DNA of 64,000 nucleotides from CAILZL01 sp049840395 (GCA_049840395.1 JASGLD010000004.1:157936-221935); one strand, 5' to 3'. Numbered from the stretch's first letter, positions 1-8,336 are shown. The notes: generated by a model from the letters alone, not told the origin. A program made the numbers and translations.

Positions 1-487
1 CATTGAAGATGGCGCGTGCTGCTTGAGTAAAACCCGGCGGTTCGATGCCCACAGCGGGAAGCCAACTAGTCATGGGGCGCGGAAAGGACACCAATAGCAC
101 GGCATAACCCAGCATGGCGGGATTGAAAGGATTGGCGCCTAATCCGCCATACACATGCTTGCCCAGCAAGATGGCGAAGGCCATGGCGCTGACGATCAGC
201 CACCAGGGAGCCAGAGGGGGCATGGACAGCGCCAGCAATGCCGCTGTGACCAGCGTGCTGCCATCGGTTAGAAACATCGACAGCGACTTACCGCGTAGTT
301 GTACCGCTACTGCTTCGCATAATAAGCCGCTGGTCGCTGCCAGCAAAAATTGCCACAACACGCCATAGCCGAAGAAAGCGATATGCAGTAAAGCGGCCGG
401 CAACAGCGCCAGCAATACCATGCCCATGATGAAACGCACGCTACGCGTCTGTTTCATATGCGGTGCATTGATTGCTATGGAGGACAT
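1..487 (-). CDS. rnfD: RnfD, electron transport complex subunit D (N-terminal part)
   Basis: This is the N-terminal 162 residues of RnfD; the gene continues leftward out of the window. RnfD is a membrane subunit of the Rnf complex, which couples electron transfer between NADH and ferredoxin to ion movement and carries a covalent FMN. The visible part has several hydrophobic helices and the family stretches LAPWWLIVSAMAFAILLGK and GGLGANPFNPAMLGY (about residues 113-147). The FMN-attachment threonine lies beyond the edge. The ATG shares one base with the rnfC stop (TGATG, 489-485), so translation is probably coupled. I reconstructed it by reading the minus strand directly. Family assignment is firm. 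Confidence 0.9.
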   Translation of the reverse strand, partial: MSSIAINAPHMKQTRSVRFIMGMVLLALLPAALLHIAFFGYGVLWQFLLAATSGLLCEAVAVQLRGKSLSMFLTDGSTLVTAALLALSMPPLAPWWLIVSAMAFAILLGKHVYGGLGANPFNPAMLGYAVLLVSFPRPMTSWLPAVGIEPPGFTQAARAIFN

Positions 488-1830
488 CAGGTGGTCAAGG
501 CGCGTTTGGCGACGCGAAAGTGGGTGACCAGCGGAATGTTACTCGGGCAGACATAGTCGCAACAGCCGCACTCGATACAATCGAACAAACCCAGTTCCTG
601 CAGAGCGGCGCGATGATCCTTGCGTGCATACATCAACAATTGCTGCGGCAATAAATTGGCAGGGCAGGCATGCGCACATTCGCCGCAGCGTATGCAGGGC
701 ATTTCTACCGAAGTTGGTTTTATCGGCGCGGCAGCGACGATGAGGCAATTGCTGGCTTTGACGATAGGGGCAGCCGCGTTGCTCACGCTTCGGCCCATCA
801 TTGCGCCGCCCATGATCACGCTGGCCTCGATGCTTACAGCGGAGCCATAAGCCCTGATCAACTCGTACATGCTCGTGCCCAGCCGTACTTCCGCATTGAT
901 GGCTTGTGGGATGCCGGGGCCGGTTAGCGTCACGATACGGCTGATCAGCGGCTCGGCATGCAAAACCCATTGTGCACAGGCATAGGCGGTGGCCACGTTT
1001 TGTACGATCACACCGATCTGCGCCGGCAGGCCGCCGCGTGGAATCTCGCGTTGCAGTAGCTGTGTGATCAATTGGCCTTCGTCACCGCCGGGGTAGGCGG
1101 TGGGTAGCGTGTGCACTGTAAAGCGCGTATCTGCCAAAGCTTGAACTGCGTTCTGCATGGCGGCGATGGCTTCGGGTTTGTCGGCTTCAATGGCGATCAC
1201 GCAGGTCTGTGCCTGCGCGGCATGTAACAGGATTTGCGCGCCGCTCAGAATGAGGGCGGCGCGTTCGCGCATCAGCCGATCATCGCAGCTGATATAGGGT
1301 TCGCATTCGACACCGTTGATCAACAAGGTGCCGATGCTGTGCTGCTGATGAGCGGCCAGCTTGGTGGCGGTGGGGAATACTGCGCCGCCCAGACCGACGA
1401 TGCCTCCCAGTGCCAATAGTTTGCATAGTTCGATGGGCGAGCGTGTCTGCCAATTGCCGACTGGATGTAGCGAGGGATCGCGGGTATCCAGGTGGTCGTT
1501 GCCGATGACGATCAATAATGTTTGATCACCGAGCGCAGTGGGGCAGGCTTCGATGGCCAGCACTGTGCCAGATACCGGGGAATGCAGGCATGCGCCTAAT
1601 GATGTGCTGGGCGATGTGCCGGGCAACGCGATGGTTTGTCCCATGTTCACGTGATCATTCACCGCCACGCAGGGAGTTAATTCGCCATCACTGAGCCCTG
1701 CGGATAACGAAGCGCCTTGTTGATTCAGCGGTAGCACCAATACATCGGGTGCGGACGCAATCACAATGGCCACATCGCGACTATGTTGCTTATGCGCTGG
1801 TAAGGGCAGTCCTTGATAAGTGCGGCTCAT
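487..1830 (-). CDS. rnfC: RnfC, electron transport complex subunit C
   Basis: RnfC is the peripheral, NADH/FMN-facing subunit of the Rnf complex. The 447-residue product is a short-form RnfC without the long repetitive C-terminal tail seen in enterobacteria. A barrel-sandwich/SLBB core is followed by two ferredoxin-like motifs: Cys379/382/385/389 (CIRCGECAHACP) and Cys418/421/424/428 (CIECGCCDYVCP), which should hold two [4Fe-4S] clusters. A glycine-rich stretch near residue 143 (GGIVGLGGAVFPT) is typical of the NADH/FMN-binding region. It lies 11 bp downstream of rnfA and overlaps rnfD by one base, so it is part of an operon. RnfB would normally sit between rnfA and rnfC, but there is no room for it here. 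Confidence 0.93.
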   Translation of the reverse strand: MSRTYQGLPLPAHKQHSRDVAIVIASAPDVLVLPLNQQGASLSAGLSDGELTPCVAVNDHVNMGQTIALPGTSPSTSLGACLHSPVSGTVLAIEACPTALGDQTLLIVIGNDHLDTRDPSLHPVGNWQTRSPIELCKLLALGGIVGLGGAVFPTATKLAAHQQHSIGTLLINGVECEPYISCDDRLMRERAALILSGAQILLHAAQAQTCVIAIEADKPEAIAAMQNAVQALADTRFTVHTLPTAYPGGDEGQLITQLLQREIPRGGLPAQIGVIVQNVATAYACAQWVLHAEPLISRIVTLTGPGIPQAINAEVRLGTSMYELIRAYGSAVSIEASVIMGGAMMGRSVSNAAAPIVKASNCLIVAAAPIKPTSVEMPCIRCGECAHACPANLLPQQLLMYARKDHRAALQELGLFDCIECGCCDYVCPSNIPLVTHFRVAKRALTT

Positions 1831-1841
1831 GTCGGCGCCGG

Positions 1842-2408
1842 CTAGTTACGAATCATGCCGACGAAGCCCATCAGCGCCAGCGCCATGAAGCCCGCAGTAA
1901 TCAAGGCGATGGGAATGCCGCGAAACACCAGCGGCAGATCCGCCGCGTCAATACGCTCGCGCAGCGCGACAAAGCTGGCGCTGAGTACTGCCAGCAGCAA
2001 AGCCGCACCCATGCCATAGAACAAGGCTTCCGCAAATGTTTCCAATGTGGCAGCGCTGAACAACGCCATGCCCAACATGGCGCATTGCGTGGTGAGATGC
2101 GCAAGTAGATCCGGCCAGCGAATGGCTCCCGGAATATGCTCAAGCACTGCACGTGCGCCAAGAAATACCAGTGCAATGCCGGTCAGCAACAATGGTGTTT
2201 GCAAGTAGTCCTGCCCTTGCGGCAACAGGCGTCGTACCCCGAAACCTAGTAGCGAGGATAGGGTAAGTGTGATGAGCGTGAAGCTGGCGGCGCGCAATTC
2301 ATCGGCGCGCACACCTCGTGCGGCCACTGGCGGCGTGTTACCGCCAAGTGCAATGGTCGAGCCCTGAATCAGCATCGTGCCCAGCAGGATGATGAGCAGG
2401 GTGGCCAC
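1842..2408 (-). CDS. rnfA: RnfA-like membrane subunit of the Rnf complex, divergent
   Basis: This 188-residue protein with about six membrane helices belongs to the RnfA/RnfE/NqrD/NqrE family. The C-terminal half matches RnfA closely (ALFYGMGAALLLAV, ALRERIDAADLPLVFRG, IALITAGFMALALMGFVG). Known family members use two conserved cysteines per subunit to hold an intramembrane [2Fe-2S] cluster shared between RnfA and RnfE. Here the second (LTTQC, Cys109) is present but the first, normally in an LGLCP motif near residue 25, is absent, and Cys109 is the only cysteine in the protein. It is 12 bp downstream of metG and 11 bp upstream of rnfC. RnfA rather than RnfE is chosen on the C-terminal match and gene position. 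Confidence 0.82.
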   Translation of the reverse strand: MATLLIILLGTMLIQGSTIALGGNTPPVAARGVRADELRAASFTLITLTLSSLLGFGVRRLLPQGQDYLQTPLLLTGIALVFLGARAVLEHIPGAIRWPDLLAHLTTQCAMLGMALFSAATLETFAEALFYGMGAALLLAVLSASFVALRERIDAADLPLVFRGIPIALITAGFMALALMGFVGMIRN

Positions 2409-2420
2409 TTGTTGGTTGCT

Positions 2421-4472
2421 CTACTTGACCTTCATGCCCGGCTTGGCGCCGCTGTCCGGAGACAGAATGAAAATCTGTTTCTCTTCGCCCTTGGCATCGG
2501 AACCGGCAGCCAGCACCATGCCTTCGGAAGTGCCGAAGCGCATCTTGCGCGGTTTGAGGTTGGCGAATACCAAGGTCAAGCGACCGATTAATTGTGCGGG
2601 TTCGTAAGCGGCACGAATGCCCGCGAAAATGGTGCGAGTGCCCAGCTCACCCAGATCCACGCTGAGCTTCAGCAGCTTGTCTGCGCCTTCAACCAATTCG
2701 GCGTTGAGTATCTTGGCGATACGCAAATCGAGTTTGGTGAAATCATCGACGGTGACCTCTGCAGCAGTCGTTTCAGTTTTTGCTGCGCTGTCCTTTGCAT
2801 CGGCAACGGGGGCTGCTGCAGGCTGTGCTGCCTGTTGATTGGCTTCCAGCATGCGTTTGACTGTGGCTGGATCGATGCGCGTAGCCAAGGGTTCGTAGGC
2901 ATTGATCTTGGTGCCCAATAAGGGACGCTGCACATCTTCCCAGGTCAGTTCATTGCCACCCAGGAATTGTTCGGCCTTGCTCACCAGCTGCGGCAGCACA
3001 GGCTTCAGCAGCATGACCAGCACACGGAACAGATTGATGGCCTGCGTGCTCACACCATGGACTTCAGCGGCGCGTTCCGGGTCTTTAGCCAGCAGCCAGG
3101 GCTTGTTCTGATCCACATACAAATTGGCCTTGTCCGCCAGCGCCATGATCTCGCGCATGGCTGCAGCGTAATCGCGCGACTCGTACAACTCGGCAATCAC
3201 CGGCAGCTTGCGCAGGAAGTCTTCGTACAAATCGGGTTCCGGCAGTTTCATGGCCAGACGATTGTCGAAGCTGCGCGCCAGGAATCCGGCGCAGCGACTG
3301 GCGATGTTGACCAACTTGCCGACGATGTCCGCGTTCACCTTGTTGACGAAGTCGTCCAGGCCGAGATCGAGATCGTCCAGGCCGGAGCCCAGTCGTGAAG
3401 CAAAGAAATAGCGTAACGGTTCGGTGGGCAGATGTTCGCGCCACACGCTGGCAGTAATGAAGGTGCCACGCGACTTCGACATCTTCTCGCCGTTGATGGT
3501 CAGGAAGCCATGCACATGCACGCCGGTGGGAGTGCGGAAGCCGGCGCCGTGCAATACGGCAGGCCAGAACAACGAGTGGAAGTACAGGATGTCCTTGCCG
3601 ATGAAGTGATACAGCTCGGTGGGGCTGCCTGGCTTCCACCACGCTTCGAAGCCCCAGCCATGCTTGCGGCATAGATTGAGGAAGCTGGCCATGTAACCCA
3701 CCGGCGCATCCAGCCACACATAGAAATACTTGCCGGGCGCATTGGGGATTTCGAAACCGAAGTAGGGCGCGTCGCGTGAGATGTCCCAATCGCGCAGGCC
3801 TGCCGCAAACCATTCGTCGAGTTTGTTGGCCACGGAATCTTGCAGAGTGCCCGAGCGTGTCCACTCGCGCAGCATGGTCTCGAAATCGCCCAGCTTGAAA
3901 AATAGATGCTCTGAGTCGCGTTCCACCGGCGTGGTGCCGCTGACCACCGAGACCGGGTTCTTCAATTCATTGGGTGAGTACGTGGCGCCGCATACTTCGC
4001 AGCTATCGCCATATTGGCCGGGAGAATTGCAACGCGGGCAATTGCCCTTGACGAAGCGATCCGGCAGAAACATTTTTGCCTGTTCGTCGTAAGCCTGACG
4101 CACGGTGCGGCGTTCGATGTGTTGGGCGCGATCCAGTGCTTCATACAGACGATACGTCAGCTCGCGATTTTCTTCGGAATGCGTGCTGTGAAAATTATCG
4201 AAGCCGATGTTGAAGGCATCGAGATCGGCCTTGTGTTCAACCGCCACGCGCGCGATCAACTCTTCCGGGGTGATGCCTTCCGATTGCGCGCGCAACATGA
4301 TGGGCGTGCCATGCGTGTCGTCGGCGCAGACGTACAGACATTCATGACCGCGCAGCTGTTGGAAGCGCACCCAGATATCGGTCTGCACGGTTTCGACCAT
4401 GTGGCCGAGATGCAGAGGACCATTCGCATAGGGCAGGGCGCTGGTGACGAGAATACGGCGTTTGGCGGTCAT
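2421..4472 (-). CDS. metG: Methionyl-tRNA synthetase
   Basis: MetG charges tRNA-Met with methionine. The 683-residue product has the class I HIGH motif as HLGH (residues 21-24), a zinc-binding knuckle with paired CxxC motifs (CPRC and CEVC), and the KMSKS loop (GEKMSKSRGT, around residue 340). After an Ala/Lys/Glu-rich linker it ends with an EMAP/Trbp111-type tRNA-binding domain of about 100 residues (DFTKLDLRIAKI onwards), as in long dimeric MetG. I chose the ATG at 4472 (MTAKRRILVTSALPYANG) because homologous similarity begins there; an in-frame upstream ATG at 4511 would add 13 non-conserved residues. rnfA follows 12 bp downstream, a conserved gammaproteobacterial adjacency. Confidence 0.97.
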   Translation of the reverse strand: MTAKRRILVTSALPYANGPLHLGHMVETVQTDIWVRFQQLRGHECLYVCADDTHGTPIMLRAQSEGITPEELIARVAVEHKADLDAFNIGFDNFHSTHSEENRELTYRLYEALDRAQHIERRTVRQAYDEQAKMFLPDRFVKGNCPRCNSPGQYGDSCEVCGATYSPNELKNPVSVVSGTTPVERDSEHLFFKLGDFETMLREWTRSGTLQDSVANKLDEWFAAGLRDWDISRDAPYFGFEIPNAPGKYFYVWLDAPVGYMASFLNLCRKHGWGFEAWWKPGSPTELYHFIGKDILYFHSLFWPAVLHGAGFRTPTGVHVHGFLTINGEKMSKSRGTFITASVWREHLPTEPLRYFFASRLGSGLDDLDLGLDDFVNKVNADIVGKLVNIASRCAGFLARSFDNRLAMKLPEPDLYEDFLRKLPVIAELYESRDYAAAMREIMALADKANLYVDQNKPWLLAKDPERAAEVHGVSTQAINLFRVLVMLLKPVLPQLVSKAEQFLGGNELTWEDVQRPLLGTKINAYEPLATRIDPATVKRMLEANQQAAQPAAAPVADAKDSAAKTETTAAEVTVDDFTKLDLRIAKILNAELVEGADKLLKLSVDLGELGTRTIFAGIRAAYEPAQLIGRLTLVFANLKPRKMRFGTSEGMVLAAGSDAKGEEKQIFILSPDSGAKPGMKVK

Positions 4473-4545
4473 TACTGGGGTGTGATGAAGGCGGAAAAAA
4501 ACGGGCGGCAATTATGCCATGGGCGGTGAAGCGGAATGAAACTCG

Positions 4546-4632
4546 GAAAATTGACAATTGATAGTTGACAATTGACAACGTCGGATGGGTCTCCGTTATC
4601 AATTATCCATTGTCAATTATCAATTGTTGTCC
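4546..4632. repeat. AT-rich interspersed inverted repeat at the 3' end of the second pilT-like gene
   Basis: The stretch repeats the unit TTGACAATTGATA and variants on both strands, separated by a short CG-richer core (AACGTCGGATGGGTCTCC) at about 4577-4594. The two arms pair imperfectly. The right arm runs into the stop codon and last codons of the neighbouring pilT-like gene. It resembles short dispersed repeats that fold into hairpins and could act as a terminator, but no clean stem plus T tract is seen. Confidence 0.6.
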
Positions 4633-5756
4633 TTTACCGCCTCAAACTTGGTCTTGTTGATGCCCTTGAGGTAGGCGTTGCGGCCACTGATGAAGGCCTT
4701 GTCCAGCAATTCCTGGATGGCGCTGTCCATGGTGCGCATCCCTAACGCCGCGCCGCTCTGAATGGTGTTTTCCAATTGGTCGAGTTTGCCCTGACGAATC
4801 AGGTTGGCCACGGCCGGCGTATTGATCATGATTTCCATGGCGGCGACGCGGCCCGGCTTGCCCTTGGTGGGAATCAGCTGCTGCGAGACTACGCCGCGCA
4901 GTGAGGTGGACAACATGGCGCGCACCTGCGCCTGTTTGTCCGCTGGGAACGAGTTGATGATGCGATCCACGGTGGGGGCGGCGCCGTTGGTGTGCAGCGT
5001 GCCCATCACCAGAATGCCCATTTCCGCGGCAGTCACCGCGATGCTGATGGTTTCGTAGTCACGCATTTCGCCCACCAGCACCACATCCGGATCTTCACGC
5101 AGGGCCGAATGCAGTGCGTTGGAGAAGGAGGGCGTGTGCAGGCCGATTTCGCGCTGGCTGATCAGGCAGTTCTTGCGCGTATGTACGAATTCGATGGGGT
5201 CTTCGATGGTGACGATATGACCCTTCATGCGATTGTTGATGTCGTCGATCATTGCCGCCAGCGTGGTGGATTTGCCGGAGCCGGTTTTACCCGTCACCAA
5301 GATCAAGCCGGAGTTGAGCTTGCACAGATTGCGCACGGCATCCGGCATTTTCAGTTCATCCAGGGTTTTGGCCTTGGAAGGAATGGCGCGGAACACCGCC
5401 CCCAGACCGTTTAAATGACGCAGGATGTTGACGCGAAAGCGCGAGATGCCGGGAATGATGTGCGCGAAGTCGGCACCGTTCTTTTCTTCCAGCCGGTGCA
5501 CGGCGGTACGCGGCATGATTTCGCGCAACAGCTCTTCCACCATGCGCGGTTCCAGCGTTTCGTTGCGCAGCGGCTGCAACTCGCCATACAGGCGAATGCG
5601 CGGTGGATCGCCGGCGATGAAGTGCAGATCGGAGCCGCCTTTGATGAGAACTTCTTTTAAGTATTCGTCGATGCGCTTGGGACCGGCTGCGACGGGTGCA
5701 GCTGCGCCCAAGGTGGCGTGCGTGGCGGTGTTGCTGAGAGGGCTGTCAGTACTCAT
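4620..5756 (-). CDS. PilT-like type IV pilus retraction ATPase (second paralogue)
   Basis: A 378-residue PilT/PilU-family AAA-type ATPase. Known members power retraction of type IVa pili as cytoplasmic hexamers. About 27 poorly conserved Ala/Thr-rich residues precede the PilT N-domain. Walker A is GKTGSGKST (residues 146-154), followed by the Asp box (VTIEDPIEF), Walker B (LREDPDVVLVGEMRD) and the His box (MGTLHTNG). The ALREDPD and GEMRD stretches are PilT-like; PilU normally has LRQAPD here. It is 20 bp downstream of another PilT-like gene, so the two form an operon and may form mixed or alternating motors. The last codons lie in an AT-rich repeat. Assignment to PilT versus PilU is not certain. 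Confidence 0.88.
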   Translation of the reverse strand: MSTDSPLSNTATHATLGAAAPVAAGPKRIDEYLKEVLIKGGSDLHFIAGDPPRIRLYGELQPLRNETLEPRMVEELLREIMPRTAVHRLEEKNGADFAHIIPGISRFRVNILRHLNGLGAVFRAIPSKAKTLDELKMPDAVRNLCKLNSGLILVTGKTGSGKSTTLAAMIDDINNRMKGHIVTIEDPIEFVHTRKNCLISQREIGLHTPSFSNALHSALREDPDVVLVGEMRDYETISIAVTAAEMGILVMGTLHTNGAAPTVDRIINSFPADKQAQVRAMLSTSLRGVVSQQLIPTKGKPGRVAAMEIMINTPAVANLIRQGKLDQLENTIQSGAALGMRTMDSAIQELLDKAFISGRNAYLKGINKTKFEAVKDNN

Positions 5757-5776
5757 ATGGATTTTCAGCTTGGAAC

Positions 5777-6871
5777 TCAGCCGGGGGCCAGGTCGAGTTT
5801 GGGCAGAATGCTGGTGTCGGTGACAAAGCGCGAGAACTGCCGCTTGTCGTTGGCGTACACATAGGCGTCGTCGGCGTCGACTTCCTTGTTCTGGATGGCC
5901 GTCAGCAGCGCTTGGTCCAGGCTCTGCATGCCCAGTTCCTTACCCATCTGCAGCTGCGAAGGAATCTGATGGGTCTGGTCGGTCATGATCAACTTACCGA
6001 TGGCACGGGTGATCAGCATGATTTCGCAGATGGCCTTGCGGCCGCGCAGATCGGCTTTTTTCACCAGTACCTGAGTGATAACGGCCAGCAGGCTTTGCGC
6101 CAGGAAGCTCTTGGTCTGTTCGCGTTCGTCGGCAGGCAGTGCATCGACCACGCGGTCGATGGTTTTCACCGCGCCGGTGGTATGCAGCGTGCCGAGTACC
6201 AGGTGACCGGTTTCGGCGGCGGTCATGGCCCAGCGAATGGTCTCGGCATCGCGCAACTCACCGACCAGAATCACGTCGGGGTCTTCACGCAGCGCCGCGC
6301 GCACGCCTTCGGAGAAGGAGGGCAGATGGGTATGCAGCTCGCGCTGAATCACCTGGCTGAGCTTGCTGCGGTGAACGAATTCGATGGGATCTTCCAGGCT
6401 GATGATGTTGAGTTTCCGGGTGCGGTTCAGATAATCGATCATCGCCGCCAGCGTGGTGGACTTGCCGGTACCGGTGGAGCCGGTTACCAGGATCATGCCC
6501 TGGTGGTTGTCGCATAGCTGCTGAATGATGGGGGGCAGCTGTAGAGAATCCAGTGTCGGTACGGCGGTAGGAATGGCGCGGAAAGTGGCACCGACACCGG
6601 TGTCCTTGCGGAACACATTGGCGCGAAACCGGCCGCCATTGCTGGATACGTACGAAAAATCCAGGTCGTGACCGCGACGCAGATGCTCCTGCTGCCCCTT
6701 GTTGGTGATCTCCGCGATATAGCCGTCCAGCTCTGCCTGCGACAGGTCGCGAAATTTCACCGGCATCAGGTCGCCATACATGCGCAGCATGGGCGGAATA
6801 CCCACCGCGAAGTGGATATCGGAACAACCTTGGTCGGTGCCGAGTTTCAGGAATGCGTCGATGCGTGCCAT
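5777..6871 (-). CDS. PilT-like type IV pilus ATPase (first paralogue)
   Basis: A 364-residue PilT-family ATPase, upstream partner of the second PilT-like gene. It has the N-terminal PAS-like domain (SDIHFAVGIPPMLRMYGDL), Walker A GSTGTGKST (residues 131-139), Asp box (ISLEDPIEFVH), Walker B (LREDPDVILVGELRD) and His box (LGTLHTTGA). The usual PilT motif AIRNLIRE is changed to AIGKLIMTD, and the C-terminus is about 20 residues longer than classical PilT, with a YVYANDKRQFSRFV tail. Both paralogues lie next to a HEAT-repeat kinase rather than with pilus genes. They may therefore serve a specialised, kinase-controlled pilus or a related motor; that link is inference from proximity. Confidence 0.88.
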   Translation of the reverse strand: MARIDAFLKLGTDQGCSDIHFAVGIPPMLRMYGDLMPVKFRDLSQAELDGYIAEITNKGQQEHLRRGHDLDFSYVSSNGGRFRANVFRKDTGVGATFRAIPTAVPTLDSLQLPPIIQQLCDNHQGMILVTGSTGTGKSTTLAAMIDYLNRTRKLNIISLEDPIEFVHRSKLSQVIQRELHTHLPSFSEGVRAALREDPDVILVGELRDAETIRWAMTAAETGHLVLGTLHTTGAVKTIDRVVDALPADEREQTKSFLAQSLLAVITQVLVKKADLRGRKAICEIMLITRAIGKLIMTDQTHQIPSQLQMGKELGMQSLDQALLTAIQNKEVDADDAYVYANDKRQFSRFVTDTSILPKLDLAPG

Positions 6872-7008
6872 GGGCGCGGATTATGTCCGTTTGTGCCGAA
6901 TTCGTGGGGCGGTTTTGCCAAAAAGCTTGCTGTGCTTGTGAAGCGGCTCACAGGGGAGGGAGTTTGGGTGGTGGAAGAGCTGAGCTATGTCGCCCACGCA
7001 GAGTCTGG

Positions 7009-7039
7009 GTAGGTTGGGCTGAGTCCGCGAAGCCCAACT
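7009..7039. repeat. REP-type palindrome, copy 1
   Basis: Palindromic unit with arms GTAGGTTGGGCT and AGCCCAACT around GAGTCCGCGA. It is one of six related copies within 1.4 kb of a REP-associated transposase. Confidence 0.8.
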
Positions 7040-7044
7040 TCTTA

Positions 7045-7680
7045 TCAAATGGCAACGAGGCTTGGAATGTTGGGCTTCGAAGACTCAGCCCAACCTACGC
7101 GGGCTAAAAATGAAGCGACATCAGGATCTGAGAGGGAGATTTTCCAAGAAGACCCTTGAGGGCAATTTTCTTTATCTTGATAAGGATCCCCGCCCTCAGT
7201 ACCACCACCTACACCACCAAGAACACTAAACCAATAGACTACTTTAACGCTATATCCGTCTACCTCAGCAACGAAGGTAGCTGTATCGAAACCCCGATAG
7301 TTAAAAGAATTCGGGACATAATAATATGCACCAGGAGTATCTTCGATTGCTTCTAATTTTCCATGCTTCGGCTCGACCAATAAAGTGACTTTACCATCAA
7401 CGCCTACTTCTTTATTTTCATACGTCCTTAGGTAATAACCCGGCACAGATAATGGCTCGACAATATTTACAGCCCAGTATCTTGATATCTCCTGATTTTC
7501 AATAAGAGCACAAACACCAATAGCACGATCAGTTTGTGTATTACTTTGTGCTTGTAGACTCTGAGCAATCGCCACCTGCGCGTATTGCACAGCTCGCGTA
7601 GGTTGGGCTGAACAGAGTGAAGCCCAACATAAACATATCAAGCCGAGCCAGTGGCTAATCTTTTTCATCCTATTTTCCAT
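7045..7680 (-). CDS. Small secreted protein of unknown function with REP-derived ends
   Basis: A 211-residue protein with an N-terminal signal peptide (MKKISHWLGLICLCWASLC, cleaved near CSAQ). I do not recognise the mature domain. It is rich in Tyr and Val, has two lone cysteines, and carries a glycine-rich segment (LGGVGGGTEGG) near residue 158. Its central part (VTLLVEPKHGKLE, PGAYYYVPNSFNYRGFDT) resembles cadherin/Ig-like 'proto-repeat' modules in which a Gly-Lys-Leu turn is followed by a Y-x-P-x-x-x-(Y/F)-x-G-x-D motif. Two REP palindromes lie inside the coding region: one encodes the signal-peptide end (AQPTRA), the other the tail RVGWAESSKPNIPSLVAI. An alternative start is the ATG five codons in (MKKIS). 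Base composition is lower in G+C than its neighbours. Confidence 0.65.
   Translation of the reverse strand: MENRMKKISHWLGLICLCWASLCSAQPTRAVQYAQVAIAQSLQAQSNTQTDRAIGVCALIENQEISRYWAVNIVEPLSVPGYYLRTYENKEVGVDGKVTLLVEPKHGKLEAIEDTPGAYYYVPNSFNYRGFDTATFVAEVDGYSVKVVYWFSVLGGVGGGTEGGDPYQDKENCPQGSSWKISLSDPDVASFLARVGWAESSKPNIPSLVAI
7069..7098. repeat. REP-type palindrome, copy 2 (within coding sequence)
   Basis: Inverted orientation of copy 1: GTTGGGCTTCGAA paired with CTCAGCCCAACCTAC. It encodes part of the C-terminal tail of the small secreted protein. Confidence 0.8.
7598..7628. repeat. REP-type palindrome, copy 3 (within coding sequence)
   Basis: GTAGGTTGGGCTGA and AGCCCAAC arms around ACAGAGTGA. It lies in frame within the signal-peptide region of the small secreted protein. 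Confidence 0.8.
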
Positions 7681-7685
7681 GTGTT

Positions 7686-7715
7686 GTTGGGCTTCGCGGC
7701 ATCAGCCCAACCTAC
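7686..7715. repeat. REP-type palindrome, copy 4
   Basis: GTTGGGCTTCGCGG paired with CAGCCCAACCTAC, immediately downstream of the transposase gene, marking one flank of the REP/transposase unit. Confidence 0.85.
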
Positions 7716-7727
7716 GAAGTCGCGAAA

Positions 7728-8258
7728 CTAGCGTTCGCCAAACTGATTGCTGTTGGCAATCTCGCCTGTCGCCCAATCCTTCGTCAACATACCGTTGCGT
7801 ATGTAACGGTGAATTGAGGAATATGGCCATGCCGAGGCAATACTAGTGCGGCCGTGCTTGACCGGGTTGTGGTGGATGTAATCTACATGGCGTTGTAAAT
7901 CTTCATCATCACGGATTTGATGTTCCCAATACCGACGTTGCCAGATGCCGCGTTCTCGTTTGGTGAGTCTGCTGTCGCGGATTTGCTCATTTATAGTCAG
8001 GTCGCGTGAGAATCTTCCTTTGATGAGATTCCAGCGTATTGGATAATCGGCATCGCCATTCGGCAGGCGCCAAATGCAATGCAGATGTTCGGGTAATACT
8101 ACGGCTGCAAGGATTTCGAAGGGATGGTTTATCCGCACGGCGCGGATTGTTTCGCGTAGCAAACCAATATATTCAGTCAGGAATTGATTTGATCGGTCAG
8201 CCAAGTTGACAGTGAAGAACCAAGTGCCGCCAGCGGCATGTGCACGGCGATAACGCAT
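7728..8258 (-). CDS. REP-associated tyrosine transposase (RAYT, Y1 family)
   Basis: A 176-residue single-domain HUH/Y1 transposase. Known RAYTs bind and nick single-stranded REP hairpins. The metal-binding HUH motif is HLH within VLPEHLHCIWRLP, and the catalytic tyrosine lies in HVDYIHHNPVKHG. An RRAHAAGGTWFFTVNLADR N-terminus and the GIWQRRYWEHQIRD stretch are typical. The gene is flanked by REP palindromes on both sides (copy 4 downstream, copies 5 and 6 upstream), which is the standard RAYT-REP configuration. It looks intact. RAYTs are usually vertically inherited single-copy genes rather than ordinary insertion sequences. Confidence 0.93.
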   Translation of the reverse strand: MRYRRAHAAGGTWFFTVNLADRSNQFLTEYIGLLRETIRAVRINHPFEILAAVVLPEHLHCIWRLPNGDADYPIRWNLIKGRFSRDLTINEQIRDSRLTKRERGIWQRRYWEHQIRDDEDLQRHVDYIHHNPVKHGRTSIASAWPYSSIHRYIRNGMLTKDWATGEIANSNQFGER

Positions 8259-8295
8259 GTGATCCTCCTTGATCTGTTTATGCTATCCCTTGGTT

Positions 8296-8325
8296 GTTGG
8301 GCTTCGCAGACTCAGCCCAACCTAC
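8296..8325. repeat. REP-type palindrome, copy 5
   Basis: GTTGGGCTTCGCAGA paired with CTCAGCCCAACCTAC, upstream of the transposase start. It forms a tail-to-tail pair with copy 6 (a REPIN-like arrangement). Confidence 0.85.
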
Positions 8326-8336
8326 AAGATCACCGC

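Noticed and set aside
4620..6871. Straightforward pilT-pilU pair
   Set aside because: Both proteins have PilT-like ALREDPD Walker B regions and neither shows the PilU LRQAPD form, so the PilU name was not used.
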